Part shown: positions 7,353-15,193 of the stretch, one piece after another
Layout of the letters: the number at the start of each line of letters is the position of its first letter
Position numbering within the stretch: the first letter of the stretch is position 1
NCBI GenBank assembly: GCA_017484165.1
Contig: JAFUTP010000017.1
Coordinates: forward strand, 1 to 49,647
Length of the DNA: 49,647 nt
Direction: 5' to 3'
DNA from: Cardiobacteriaceae bacterium
Lineage (GTDB): Bacteria > Pseudomonadota > Gammaproteobacteria > Cardiobacteriales > Cardiobacteriaceae
The notes under the pieces: generated by a model
Told to the model about the DNA's origin: nothing
Database searches by the model: none
What the model saw: the letters and a program-made list of their open reading frames with translations, nothing else
Translations under genes and position numbers: made by a program

Positions 7353-8465
7353 TCAATTTGCCCGTTTTTTGTAAGTTAAAACTGGGCTAAAACGCACAAT
7401 TGGCTGAATAATATCCGCTTCGCTTAAAGCATCGATTACGGTTTCAATATCTTTATAAGCTTGTGGAGCTTCTTCATAAAGTAAATCTCGGTCTTCACAG
7501 ATTACTCTTGATTTATATTTAGTTCGTTTTAATTGTTCGGAAGTGAATTTTGCGGCTAATCTTCCTTCACAATCCGACCGTTTCCATTTTCTTCCTGCAC
7601 CGTGTGCAATAGAATTTAGAGCTGTTTCGTTTATTTTTGTGGCTACTAGATAGGAAAAATTTCCCCTTGAACCTGGAATAATTGCCAGTCTTCTATCACT
7701 TGCAGCTGCACCTTTGCGGTGTAAAAATCCATCTCTTCCAGCAATATTTGTCTTTTCTACGAAATTATGGCAAATATCTAGAATAAGTTCACCGCTGGTT
7801 TTTAAGTTGCGTAATATTCTTTTGGCAATTAACAAGCGGTTTTCAACCGCATATTCAATAGCTGATTTATGCTTTGCAAGATATTCATTGGCATCGCTGG
7901 AATTAGCATTTAACGGTTCATAATTAAAACGGCTTAAATGTTCTTGCAAAATTGCGCCACCTAAACCCCTTGAACCCGAATGAACTATGAGCTGCAAGTT
8001 ATCTTTATTTATCTTTAATTCCTCTGCCTGCGCCTCTTGAAAAATGCTCTCAACTTGCACGAGTTCGGCAAAATGATTTCCCGCTCCAATCGTGCCGTTG
8101 GCTTGTGTTTTTGCGGCATATCCAAGCAATTCTTCGGCATCTGCTGCGGATATTTCCTTGTCAATATTGCCGATATTTTTTTCTAATTTATCGAGATTGC
8201 TGCGCCTCGGGAGTTCTGTTTGCCACAATGCCATACCGCAACCGATATCGCCGCCAACCAGCGCGGGATAAATTTTGTCGGCGGTAAAAAAAGCAGCCCC
8301 TACGGGATAAGTCCTTCCAGGGTGTAAATCAGGCATTCCGCATACCTTTAACATACCTTCTAATTTAGCGGTATAACGCAGCTGATCAACGGCTGTTTCT
8401 TCAATCCATAAGTCATTATTACGAATTACAGAAATATTTTCAGAAATTGCTTGAATATTAGTCAT
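7353..8465 (-). CDS. rtcB: RNA ligase RtcB family, PrfH-associated type
   Basis: 370 residues, shorter than canonical RtcB and consistent with the RtcB2 subgroup paired with prfH. Conserved motifs: DLHPGRTYPVGAAF, the metal-binding Cys in VGGDIGCGMALW, GTIGAGNHFAEL, HSGSRGLGG, and the active-site HGAGRKWKRSD, whose His is guanylated in the RtcB mechanism (3'-phosphate/2',3'-cyclic phosphate plus 5'-OH ends, GTP and Mn2+). The substrate here is most plausibly cleaved 16S rRNA, inferred from prfH immediately downstream. No archease gene or RtcR regulator is seen. Start ATG 8465 matches the family N-terminus. Confidence 0.94.
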   Translation of the reverse strand: MTNIQAISENISVIRNNDLWIEETAVDQLRYTAKLEGMLKVCGMPDLHPGRTYPVGAAFFTADKIYPALVGGDIGCGMALWQTELPRRSNLDKLEKNIGNIDKEISAADAEELLGYAAKTQANGTIGAGNHFAELVQVESIFQEAQAEELKINKDNLQLIVHSGSRGLGGAILQEHLSRFNYEPLNANSSDANEYLAKHKSAIEYAVENRLLIAKRILRNLKTSGELILDICHNFVEKTNIAGRDGFLHRKGAAASDRRLAIIPGSRGNFSYLVATKINETALNSIAHGAGRKWKRSDCEGRLAAKFTSEQLKRTKYKSRVICEDRDLLYEEAPQAYKDIETVIDALSEADIIQPIVRFSPVLTYKKRAN

Positions 8466-8525
8466 TAAATTCTCGTTTTGATGTTAAAAAATTACACTGT
8501 TGCGCGTAAAAAATCCAGCTGTTTT

Positions 8526-9203
8526 TTAATTAAATATGAGCTCAAATGGTGTTAATATAAATTGCATTAAGTCTATTACTATTTTTTCAACTGGCCATAA
8601 AATCGCAGATAAAATTCCCGTTAATGCCAAAATTATCAAAATTGTCATTCCGAACGGCTCAATTTGGCGGAATTTTATTGCCAAATCATCGGGGAGGAAG
8701 CTTTCGAGCACTCGTCCGCCGTCCAGCGGTAAGAGCGGAAACATATTTAATACAAAGAAAATCGTATTGATGATGATGCCAAACACGCACATTTCGTATA
8801 TCGCATATTCCATACCGCCAGGCGCATATTGCGCCAGCAAACGCAGGAAACCCCAGGCAAAAAGCATTATAAAGTTTGACAATGGTCCTGCAAATGCCGT
8901 CATTCGCATTGCGATACGAGGATTAGCAAAATTGCGATAATCAACAGGAACGGGTTTTGCCCAGCCGAAAATAAATCCGCCTTCGGTGATTGCTGATGTG
9001 CTAAAAAATAACACAAGTGGCACCAAAATCGTGCCGACGGGGTCAATATGTGCAAAGGGATTGAGAGTGATGCGACCTAATTTTTCCGCTGTATGGTCGC
9101 CGTAATGACGGGCAGCATAAGCGTGCGCTGCTTCGTGTAAGGTGATTGCTAAAAGTAGTGGTGGAATAAGTAAAAAAAGCTTTTGTAGAGTTTCTGAATC
9201 CAT
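8526..9203 (-). CDS. Site-2 protease family (M50) membrane metalloprotease
   Basis: 225 residues, mostly membrane-embedded. HEAAH at about residues 23-27 (LHEAAHAYAARHYGD) gives the two zinc-binding His and catalytic Glu. The third ligand is in NMFPLLPLDGGR near residue 160, the canonical NPDG-like motif. There is no PDZ domain, so this is the short M50 type rather than RseP. Its natural substrate is unknown. It is followed 60 nt later by rtcB on the same strand and preceded by a terminator (9306-9333), so it may head the M50-rtcB-prfH-lpxB-hisN run. Confidence 0.9.
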   Translation of the reverse strand: MDSETLQKLFLLIPPLLLAITLHEAAHAYAARHYGDHTAEKLGRITLNPFAHIDPVGTILVPLVLFFSTSAITEGGFIFGWAKPVPVDYRNFANPRIAMRMTAFAGPLSNFIMLFAWGFLRLLAQYAPGGMEYAIYEMCVFGIIINTIFFVLNMFPLLPLDGGRVLESFLPDDLAIKFRQIEPFGMTILIILALTGILSAILWPVEKIVIDLMQFILTPFELIFN

Positions 9204-9305
9204 ATTAAATATTCATTAAAAATTATGTTAGTTAAAGATGATGTAAGCAATATTGCGGTATTTTTTTTGAGGTCTCAACTCGATTTTTTCAAGTTGGCAA
9301 TAAAT

Positions 9306-9333
9306 AAAAATCCCACCGTTAGATGGGATTTTT
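9306..9333 (-). terminator. Intrinsic terminator after ABC substrate-binding gene
   Basis: Arms 9306-9315 (aaaaatccca) and 9324-9333 (tgggattttt) form a 10-bp stem with an 8-nt loop. A/T runs on both sides make it potentially bidirectional. It lies 25 nt beyond the stop of the minus-strand gene at 9358. Confidence 0.8.
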
Positions 9334-9357
9334 TATGCTGTTTAGCTATTTTTTTGA

Positions 9358-10326
9358 TTATTTTTCAATAATGTGTTTAGCGGATTTTCGCAACTCATCA
9401 GAAATTTTCAGTCCCATTCTTTCTGCCGCTTTGGGATTGAGATGAAGTTCCAAAGTTTCCATCGTTTTTACGGGAATATTCTCGATTTTTTCACCTTGTA
9501 AGACTTTTGCAATGATTTTGCCAGTTTCCTTACCGTGTTCATAATAAGAAAAACCAAGCGCGGCAATCGCTCCATCAGCCACCGAGGAAGTATCAACCGT
9601 AAAAAGCGGAATTTTGTTTTGCTCACAAACTTGAATTACCGAAGCAATCGAGGAAATCGCGGTGTTGTCCAGAGTGAGATAAATCGCATCAACTTTGCCG
9701 TTTAGCGAACGGGCAGCGTCGAGAACTTCTGAACTACGAGCAGCTGGCGCGGAAATTAACTTGATATTTTTTTCTTTCAAAACTGCCTCTAACTCACGAA
9801 TAGCCGCTTGGGAATTAGCTTCACCTGGGTTATAAACCGTGCCGATGCTTTTGGCATCAGGTAAAAATTCTCCAATCATTTTGACCCCTTCGCTAAATGC
9901 AACACTATCACTTGCACCTGTAACACTACCTTCGGGAGCTTCCTTATTTTTGAGCAAATCAGCCGCAAGGGGATCGGTTACCGCGGAAAAGACAATCGGA
10001 AATTGCTCGTGAGCAGCAACTTTTAGCGTCTGTGCGGACGGTGTTGAAATTCCGACCGCAACGGCAGGTTTTTTGCCTGCAAATCTTTGGGCGATTTGCG
10101 TTTGCAAAGCTTGATCCGCTTGGGCAATTTCATAAATAATTTCAATGTTTTCGTCTTTTTTGAAGCCAAGTTCGGCAAGTTCATCAACGATACCTTTATA
10201 CGCTGCATCAAGTGCTGGATGAGATACAAATTGCGTGATTGCAAGCAATTGTTTGTCATCTTTGGTATCAGCTGAAATGGCGACAAAAGAAAGCGCGGTT
10301 AGGCAAAGAGCGAGAAGTTTTTTCAT
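9358..10326 (-). CDS. ABC transporter substrate-binding protein (TrpX/ABC_sub_bind family)
   Basis: 322 residues. The signal peptide MKKLLALCLTALSFVAISA has no clear lipobox, so the protein is likely periplasmic. The pattern is that of the ABC_sub_bind (PF04392) family: ITQFVSHPALDAAYKGIVDEL, GISTPSAQTLK, FSAVTDPLAADLL, GTVYNPGEANSQAAI, IYLTLDNTAISS, and GFSYYEHGKETGKI. Related proteins in Firmicutes (TrpX) bind tryptophan/tyrosine-like ligands. No permease or ATPase gene is adjacent, so its partners must be elsewhere or it is an orphan. A good RBS (aggagaccatATG) precedes the start; a terminator follows at 9306-9333. Confidence 0.88.
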   Translation of the reverse strand: MKKLLALCLTALSFVAISADTKDDKQLLAITQFVSHPALDAAYKGIVDELAELGFKKDENIEIIYEIAQADQALQTQIAQRFAGKKPAVAVGISTPSAQTLKVAAHEQFPIVFSAVTDPLAADLLKNKEAPEGSVTGASDSVAFSEGVKMIGEFLPDAKSIGTVYNPGEANSQAAIRELEAVLKEKNIKLISAPAARSSEVLDAARSLNGKVDAIYLTLDNTAISSIASVIQVCEQNKIPLFTVDTSSVADGAIAALGFSYYEHGKETGKIIAKVLQGEKIENIPVKTMETLELHLNPKAAERMGLKISDELRKSAKHIIEK

Positions 10327-10410
10327 ATGGTCTCCTGAATGTTGTTAATTAAAACAGTGTTATTTTTTTACCGAGAAGAGTGTAAATTTTTTTGTTTGAC
10401 GGTATGAAAT

Positions 10411-12237
10411 TTAAGCAATAACAGTAATTTTCCCCTGTTGCAGGCGGCGTTTATATGAAGCGTAACGGGCTTCGGCATCGATGCGTAGCAAGATGCCAAT
10501 TGCGATTGCAGAGATGAAAATCGAACTACCGCCGTAGCTGATAAACGGCAAAGTTAATCCTTTTGTCGGCAGAATTCCCGTTGCAACCGCGATGTTCAAT
10601 GCCGATTGAATTCCCAACCAAGCTCCGATGCCGTAAGCACAGTAGCATCCGAACATCATTCGGTTTTTGCTGGCACGGGCAGCGATAACGAAAATTCGCC
10701 AGACGAGTAGGGCATAAATCGCAATCAGAATAATGCAGCCGACAAATCCGAATTCTTCCGCGATGATGGCGAAGATGAAGTCGGTGTATTGTTCAGGGAT
10801 GAAGTTGTGTTTGAAGACGCTTTCGCCGAGACCCGTGCCCGAAAATCCGCCGCGACCGATGGCGATAAGTGAATTACAAAGTTGATAACCCGTGCCGTAA
10901 GCGTCATCGCAGGGGTGCATAAAGTTGCTAAACCGCGCTACACGGTAACCTTGTGAGCTGACTAAAACATAGCCGATTGCAATCAGCGCGACTATTGGCA
11001 CAACTAATATCCGCGTTGGTATGCCGAAGAGGTAAAACATCATTATGACGCTGGCGCAGATTACGGCGATTGAACCTAAATCGTGTTGCAATTCGAGTAA
11101 GCAGAAATACATTACCAAGACAATTGCAAACATAATGCAAACTCTGATGAAATTCCAATGCGGTAAAAGTTTTGCATTGTCGGAGAAATGTAAGTCGGTG
11201 CGGTGTGTGCATAAAAATCCCGCGGTGAAAATTATGATTGCTAATTTTGCCGCTTCTGCCGATTGGAAGGTGCTTACCCCCAAATTCAACCAGCGTTTTG
11301 CCCCTTTGATGGTTACGCCCAAACCTGGCACGAAAATCAGCGCGAGAAGCACAAGCCCCGCAAAGCAGATTTTTCCGTAATGTTTTTCTATTTTGCCAGC
11401 TGGCACAAATAACACCATCGACACAGCAGCGAGTATTCCAATAAAGCAATAAGCAAATTGGCGGTAAAAGTAAAACAAGGGATAGGATGATTTTTCGGGC
11501 GCGGCAGCCGAACCGACCATCACGATACCGATGCAGGAAAGCATCATCACCGCCAAAATCAAGACAGGATCAGGAAAGCGCAAAAGTTGAATTTGCGATT
11601 GCTTGCGAGTTTTATTTTGAGCACCGTTGCCCGTTAATTCATCATTGCTAAATAATGAGCCCCAAGTATTCGAAAAAGCATTGCTGATAAAAGACGGTAT
11701 TGCTTGCAATTCTTCTTGTTCTTGCCGAGTTGGAGCTTGATATTCGGCTTGTTTTATATTTTCCGCTTTATATTCTTCCTGCTTATTTGTTTCTTCTGTA
11801 ATGCTGTGAGCATCAAGCTGGTCGCGGGATATCGGCTGCCAATCATCTTCTACACCGACATAATTTTGGCTAGCATAATTATTTTCGCGGTGTTCATTTT
11901 CTTGAATATTTTCCGACTTATATTCTTGATATTCTTGGTAATTTGATGGGTTATTTTCCGCTTGAAAATATTCCTCCGTGGTATTAGTAAATTCGCTTTC
12001 TGCTTGTTGATTTGGAGCAAGTTCTTCACCGTGATTCATATCTTCTGCTGAATAATTATTCGGATAATCGAAAGCATCTGCCTCAAACGGTGCATTTTTC
12101 AAATCCGCTTGAAATTGGATTTGTTCTTCTGCCTGATTTTTTTCGTGCGGATTAGTGTTTTCTTCGGCGAATTGCTGTTCGAAGAGTTGCGGTTCGGTTC
12201 TTTGTTCTTCGGATTTTTTTTCTTGTTTGTTATTCAT
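10411..12237 (-). CDS. ftsW: FtsW, SEDS-family septal peptidoglycan glycosyltransferase, with long N-terminal extension
   Basis: 608 residues from ATG 12237, whose TAATG overlap with the murD stop fixes the start; TTG 12273 in frame would lie inside murD. Residues 1 to about 215 form a Glu/Gln/Asn-rich, Tyr-containing, probably disordered cytoplasmic extension; FtsW is usually about 380-410 residues without it. From about residue 222 come the SEDS membrane helices with typical segments: KGAKRWLNLG, FQSAEAAKLAIIIF, LLELQHDLGS, GRGGFSGTGLGES, FIPEQYTDFIFAIIAEEFGFVG and LPFISYGGSSIF. It polymerises septal glycan from lipid II with a class B PBP. It belongs to the mraY-murD-ftsW run; murG is not next. 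Confidence 0.95.
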   Translation of the reverse strand: MNNKQEKKSEEQRTEPQLFEQQFAEENTNPHEKNQAEEQIQFQADLKNAPFEADAFDYPNNYSAEDMNHGEELAPNQQAESEFTNTTEEYFQAENNPSNYQEYQEYKSENIQENEHRENNYASQNYVGVEDDWQPISRDQLDAHSITEETNKQEEYKAENIKQAEYQAPTRQEQEELQAIPSFISNAFSNTWGSLFSNDELTGNGAQNKTRKQSQIQLLRFPDPVLILAVMMLSCIGIVMVGSAAAPEKSSYPLFYFYRQFAYCFIGILAAVSMVLFVPAGKIEKHYGKICFAGLVLLALIFVPGLGVTIKGAKRWLNLGVSTFQSAEAAKLAIIIFTAGFLCTHRTDLHFSDNAKLLPHWNFIRVCIMFAIVLVMYFCLLELQHDLGSIAVICASVIMMFYLFGIPTRILVVPIVALIAIGYVLVSSQGYRVARFSNFMHPCDDAYGTGYQLCNSLIAIGRGGFSGTGLGESVFKHNFIPEQYTDFIFAIIAEEFGFVGCIILIAIYALLVWRIFVIAARASKNRMMFGCYCAYGIGAWLGIQSALNIAVATGILPTKGLTLPFISYGGSSIFISAIAIGILLRIDAEARYASYKRRLQQGKITVIA

Positions 12238-13538
12238 TATTTGCATATGGCTTTGACTCCTGCGGCGAAGCAATTACCTCGTTCGGCATAGCCTGAAAAT
12301 TGGTCGAAGCTTGCGGTTGCGGGGGAGAGTAAAACGCAGTCACCGCTTGCGGCATTTTTATAGGCATAGGCGATTGCGTCTGACATTTCTACACAATTTT
12401 TATATTCAATTTCTGCGGCATTTAAGGCTTGTTCTAAATCTTGATTGTTGAGCCCAATAAGTAGAACTTTTTTGACGGTAGAAGTTTTGATTTTTTCGGC
12501 AAGAAGAGAAAAATCCTGATCTTTACCGACACCGCCTGCAATCAACCAAATAGGTGCGGAAATTCCCGACAAAGCAGCCGCTGCCGCGCCGATATTGGTT
12601 GCTTTTGAATCGTCAATCCAAGCAATACCGTTATGTTCAATTACTTTGCTGACGCGATGGGCAAGCCCTTGAAATTCGCATAAATCTTTGGCAGCTTGAC
12701 TTAAATCCGCTTCCAAGACACGGCTCATTAGCAGCACGGCAAGAGCATTTTGATAATTCGGCATTCCTTCCACGGAAAGTTCATTGCAGGCGAGGATTTT
12801 TTTACCGTCAATCAGAATATTTTCATCGGCAACACAGTTATTTTCCTGTGAGCCGAATTTGACTGCCGTATTGCATAATCCGACAAAATCACGGCAAAAA
12901 TCGTCATCTGTATTTAATACGCAAACTTTTGCCTGTTTTGCCATATTCGATTTGGTTGCGGCGTAATCTTCGAAGCTGTCGTAACGGTCGAGATGGTCGG
13001 GAGTTACATTCAAAACCGCCGCGACATCTGGTTTTAAGGACGGGCAGCGTTCGAGTTGATAGTTAGAGAGTTCTAAAACGAAAATTTCGGTATCTTCTGG
13101 TGCATTGCAAAATGCTTCGAGCACACTTCTGCCGATATTTCCGCACAAAACCGCATTTTTATTTTGCTTATTGAGAATTTCCGTGAGCATTGAAACGGTA
13201 GTTGATTTACCGTTTGAGCCCGTAACCGCAGCGATTTTTTTCTCGTTGAGACGGGCAAAAATTTCCACATCGTTAATTTTTTCAGCCGAACTTGCCGCGA
13301 TTGCTTTTTTACGGCTATCAACGCCTGGTGAGAGAACGAGAGTTCGGTAATTATTGAGAGCGTTTTCGTCGGATAAGTCGATTTTTTCGGCATTAGGAAC
13401 ATCTTTTTCGTCAAATGCGGCGACTTCTAAATTTGCCGCTTGCAAGAGTTTTAGAGCAGCTTGACCAGAAATTCCCATTCCAATTACCGCAATCGGTTCA
13501 ATTAGGTTTAATTGAGAAAGTTTTGCGGAGCAATTCAT
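12237..13538 (-). CDS. murD: UDP-N-acetylmuramoylalanine-D-glutamate ligase MurD
   Basis: 433 residues, normal length. Mur-ligase features in order: N-terminal fold with IAVIGMGISGQAALKLL, LVLSPGVDSRKKAI, ATP-binding P-loop VTGSNGKSTTVSML, NIGRSVLEAF, VLELSNYQLERC, LNVTPDHLDRYDS, GLAHRVSKV, the DDSKATN motif and IAGGVGKDQDF. It adds D-Glu to UDP-MurNAc-L-Ala in the cytosol. The downstream ftsW start overlaps its stop (TAATG); mraY ends 36 nt upstream, so the three genes are co-transcribed. Confidence 0.97.
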   Translation of the reverse strand: MNCSAKLSQLNLIEPIAVIGMGISGQAALKLLQAANLEVAAFDEKDVPNAEKIDLSDENALNNYRTLVLSPGVDSRKKAIAASSAEKINDVEIFARLNEKKIAAVTGSNGKSTTVSMLTEILNKQNKNAVLCGNIGRSVLEAFCNAPEDTEIFVLELSNYQLERCPSLKPDVAAVLNVTPDHLDRYDSFEDYAATKSNMAKQAKVCVLNTDDDFCRDFVGLCNTAVKFGSQENNCVADENILIDGKKILACNELSVEGMPNYQNALAVLLMSRVLEADLSQAAKDLCEFQGLAHRVSKVIEHNGIAWIDDSKATNIGAAAAALSGISAPIWLIAGGVGKDQDFSLLAEKIKTSTVKKVLLIGLNNQDLEQALNAAEIEYKNCVEMSDAIAYAYKNAASGDCVLLSPATASFDQFSGYAERGNCFAAGVKAICK

Positions 13539-13574
13539 TGTTTTATTTCCTGTGTAATAAATAGTTGGTTATTT

Positions 13575-14660
13575 TTAGCGTAGTTTTAAGCTGGTCAGAC
13601 CAATGAGCACCAGTAAAACGGTAACAATCCAAAAGCGAATAGTTACTTTTGTTTCCGACCAGCCGCAGAGTTCAAAATGATGATGCAAAGGTGCCATTTT
13701 GAAAATTCTTTTGCCGCCGCGCAGACGGTATGAACCGACTTGCAAGATTACGGAAAGAGCTTCGGCAACGAATAATCCTCCCATCACCGCGAAAATCAAC
13801 TCCTGACGCACAATTACCGCAACCGTTGCGAGTGCCGCACCGAGTGATAAAGCACCGACATCGCCCATGAAAACTTCGGCAGGGTGCGCGTTGTACCAAA
13901 GAAATCCCAGTCCTGCACCTGCAATTGCTGCACAAAATACCGCGGCTTCGCCTGCTCCGACGATAGACGGTAAGTTCAAATAATTAGCGTAATTCGGAGA
14001 ACCTGAAATATAAGCAAAAATAAGTAATCCGCCAGCAACTAAAACTACGGGCATAATTGCCAAGCCGTCGAGCCCGTCGGTTAAATTGACCGCATTGCTT
14101 GCTCCCGTCAGCACAATATAAACAAAGGGGATAAAAATCCAGCCCATTTGCCAAGATAAATGTTTGAAGTAGGGGACTAAAAGTTCGGTTTCCGCTGGAG
14201 TTTTAGCGATAGCGTAGAGAACGACGGCAATAATTAAAGCAAATAAGGAAAGCAAACCGTATTTTTCTTTGGCTCGTAAGCCGAGACTTTGTTTTTTGAC
14301 CAATTTACGGTAATCATCAACCCAGCCGACCCAGCCGAAAGAAAGTAGTGCAAAGACACACAACCAGGAATAAACCACGCGCCAATCTGCCCAAAATAAC
14401 ATTGCAACTAGCACGGAGAAAATAATTAAAACTCCGCCCATCGTTGGAGTTCCAGCTTTTTTGAGATGTGTTTTTGGACCGTCATCGCGGACGAATTGTC
14501 CCATTTGCAGCTTGCGCAGGAGTTTTATCATTTTCCCGCCGACGCAAATTGAAATTAAGAGTGCGGTTAGGGCTGCGAGCATTATTCGGGCAGTGAGATA
14601 AGTGAAAGCGTTTAAGAAAGATAACTGTGCTGAAAAATAATCGGCGATTGCATAAAGCAT
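13575..14660 (-). CDS. mraY: Phospho-N-acetylmuramoyl-pentapeptide transferase MraY
   Basis: 361 residues, normal length for this polytopic inner-membrane enzyme that makes lipid I from UDP-MurNAc-pentapeptide and undecaprenyl phosphate. Conserved motifs: DDGPKTHLKKAGTPTMGG, the Asp-rich WVDDYRKL, NAVNLTDGLDGLA, MGDVGALSLGAAL, and the cytoplasmic His motif MAPLHHHFELCGWSETKV. The RBS aggacaagtaATG precedes the start. No murE or murF lies upstream; a 533-nt repeat-rich gap and a divergent efflux operon are there instead, so the dcw cluster is broken at this point. Confidence 0.97.
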   Translation of the reverse strand: MLYAIADYFSAQLSFLNAFTYLTARIMLAALTALLISICVGGKMIKLLRKLQMGQFVRDDGPKTHLKKAGTPTMGGVLIIFSVLVAMLFWADWRVVYSWLCVFALLSFGWVGWVDDYRKLVKKQSLGLRAKEKYGLLSLFALIIAVVLYAIAKTPAETELLVPYFKHLSWQMGWIFIPFVYIVLTGASNAVNLTDGLDGLAIMPVVLVAGGLLIFAYISGSPNYANYLNLPSIVGAGEAAVFCAAIAGAGLGFLWYNAHPAEVFMGDVGALSLGAALATVAVIVRQELIFAVMGGLFVAEALSVILQVGSYRLRGGKRIFKMAPLHHHFELCGWSETKVTIRFWIVTVLLVLIGLTSLKLR

Positions 14661-14754
14661 TACTTGTCCTAGATATTTCGCTAAAAAAGCGGCGATTTTA
14701 TTTATTTTTATTTATCAATTTGCTTGACGAATGCTTTGTTGGCGATTTGTTTTA

Positions 14755-14864
14755 GGGGCTGTCTAGAAATTCGTCATTTTGAGCCGTAGGCGAAAAATCT
14801 CTATCAGCAGATCCTTCGCTGCGCTCAGGATGACGATGGTAAAAAATAAATTTTAGATGTGCCC
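14755..14864 (+). repeat. MITE-like element, copy R3
   Basis: Forward copy. Ends are ggggctgtctagaaa and ttttagatgtgccc; tttta flanks both sides, consistent with a short target duplication. It is the element part of the first unit of a 159-bp tandem duplication. Confidence 0.85.
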
Positions 14865-14914
14865 TTTTATTTATCAATTTGCTTGACGAATGCTTTGTTG
14901 CTGATTTGTTTTGG

Positions 14915-15033
14915 GGGGCTGTCTAGAAATTCGTCATTTTGAGCCGCAGGCGAAAAATCTCTAGCGGTAGTTCCTTCGCTGCCCTCAAGATGACGAGGTA
15001 AAAATAGAACTAACCCCAAATTTAGATACGCCT
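14915..15033 (+). repeat. MITE-like element, copy R4
   Basis: Forward copy, second unit of the tandem duplication. Left end ggggctgtctagaaa, right end tttagatacgcc. Its core differs from R3 (GAGCCGCAGG, CTAGCGGTAG), and it keeps the right arm with agaactaacccc that R3 has lost. Confidence 0.85.
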
Positions 15034-15088
15034 ATCTACGAAATACAGCAATATTTTCAAAATTTGAGAATGTATCAATTTGTTAGGA

Positions 15089-15112
15089 ATACAGACATTT
15101 AGTCCGTATAAT
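15089..15112 (+). promoter_or_regulatory. Candidate operator palindrome overlapping the efflux -10 box
   Basis: The dyad ATAC-n-GAC-n5-GTC-n-GTAT spans 15089-15109 (seven matched bases per half). Its right arm runs into a perfect TATAAT at 15107-15112. ATG of the adaptor gene is 82 nt downstream of the -10. A repressor bound here would block RNA polymerase directly, as TetR-type repressors do on RND operons. The -35 box is weak, and no regulator gene is adjacent. Confidence 0.5.
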
Positions 15113-15193
15113 GCGCGCTTTTTTGGTAAATCACGGTATGTGATTTTTTGGAGTTCTTGCTCTCAATTTAGACAACAAAATCAGGTTTTAGCA

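Larger units (their letters stand above)
14661..15193. other. Intergenic region between mraY and the RND operon
   Basis: This 533-nt divergent region is mostly a tandem duplication. A 16-bp and longer host segment (ttttatttatcaattt, then gcttgacgaatgctttgttg) appears at 14706 and again at 14865, a period of 159 bp, each time followed by a MITE-like element (R3, R4). The remaining ~160 nt carry the efflux promoter and a palindrome. I see no coding sequence. Confidence 0.8.

Noticed and set aside
12237-12273. FtsW start at TTG 12273
   Set aside because: It would extend 36 nt into murD; ATG 12237 overlaps the murD stop as TAATG, the usual coupling.
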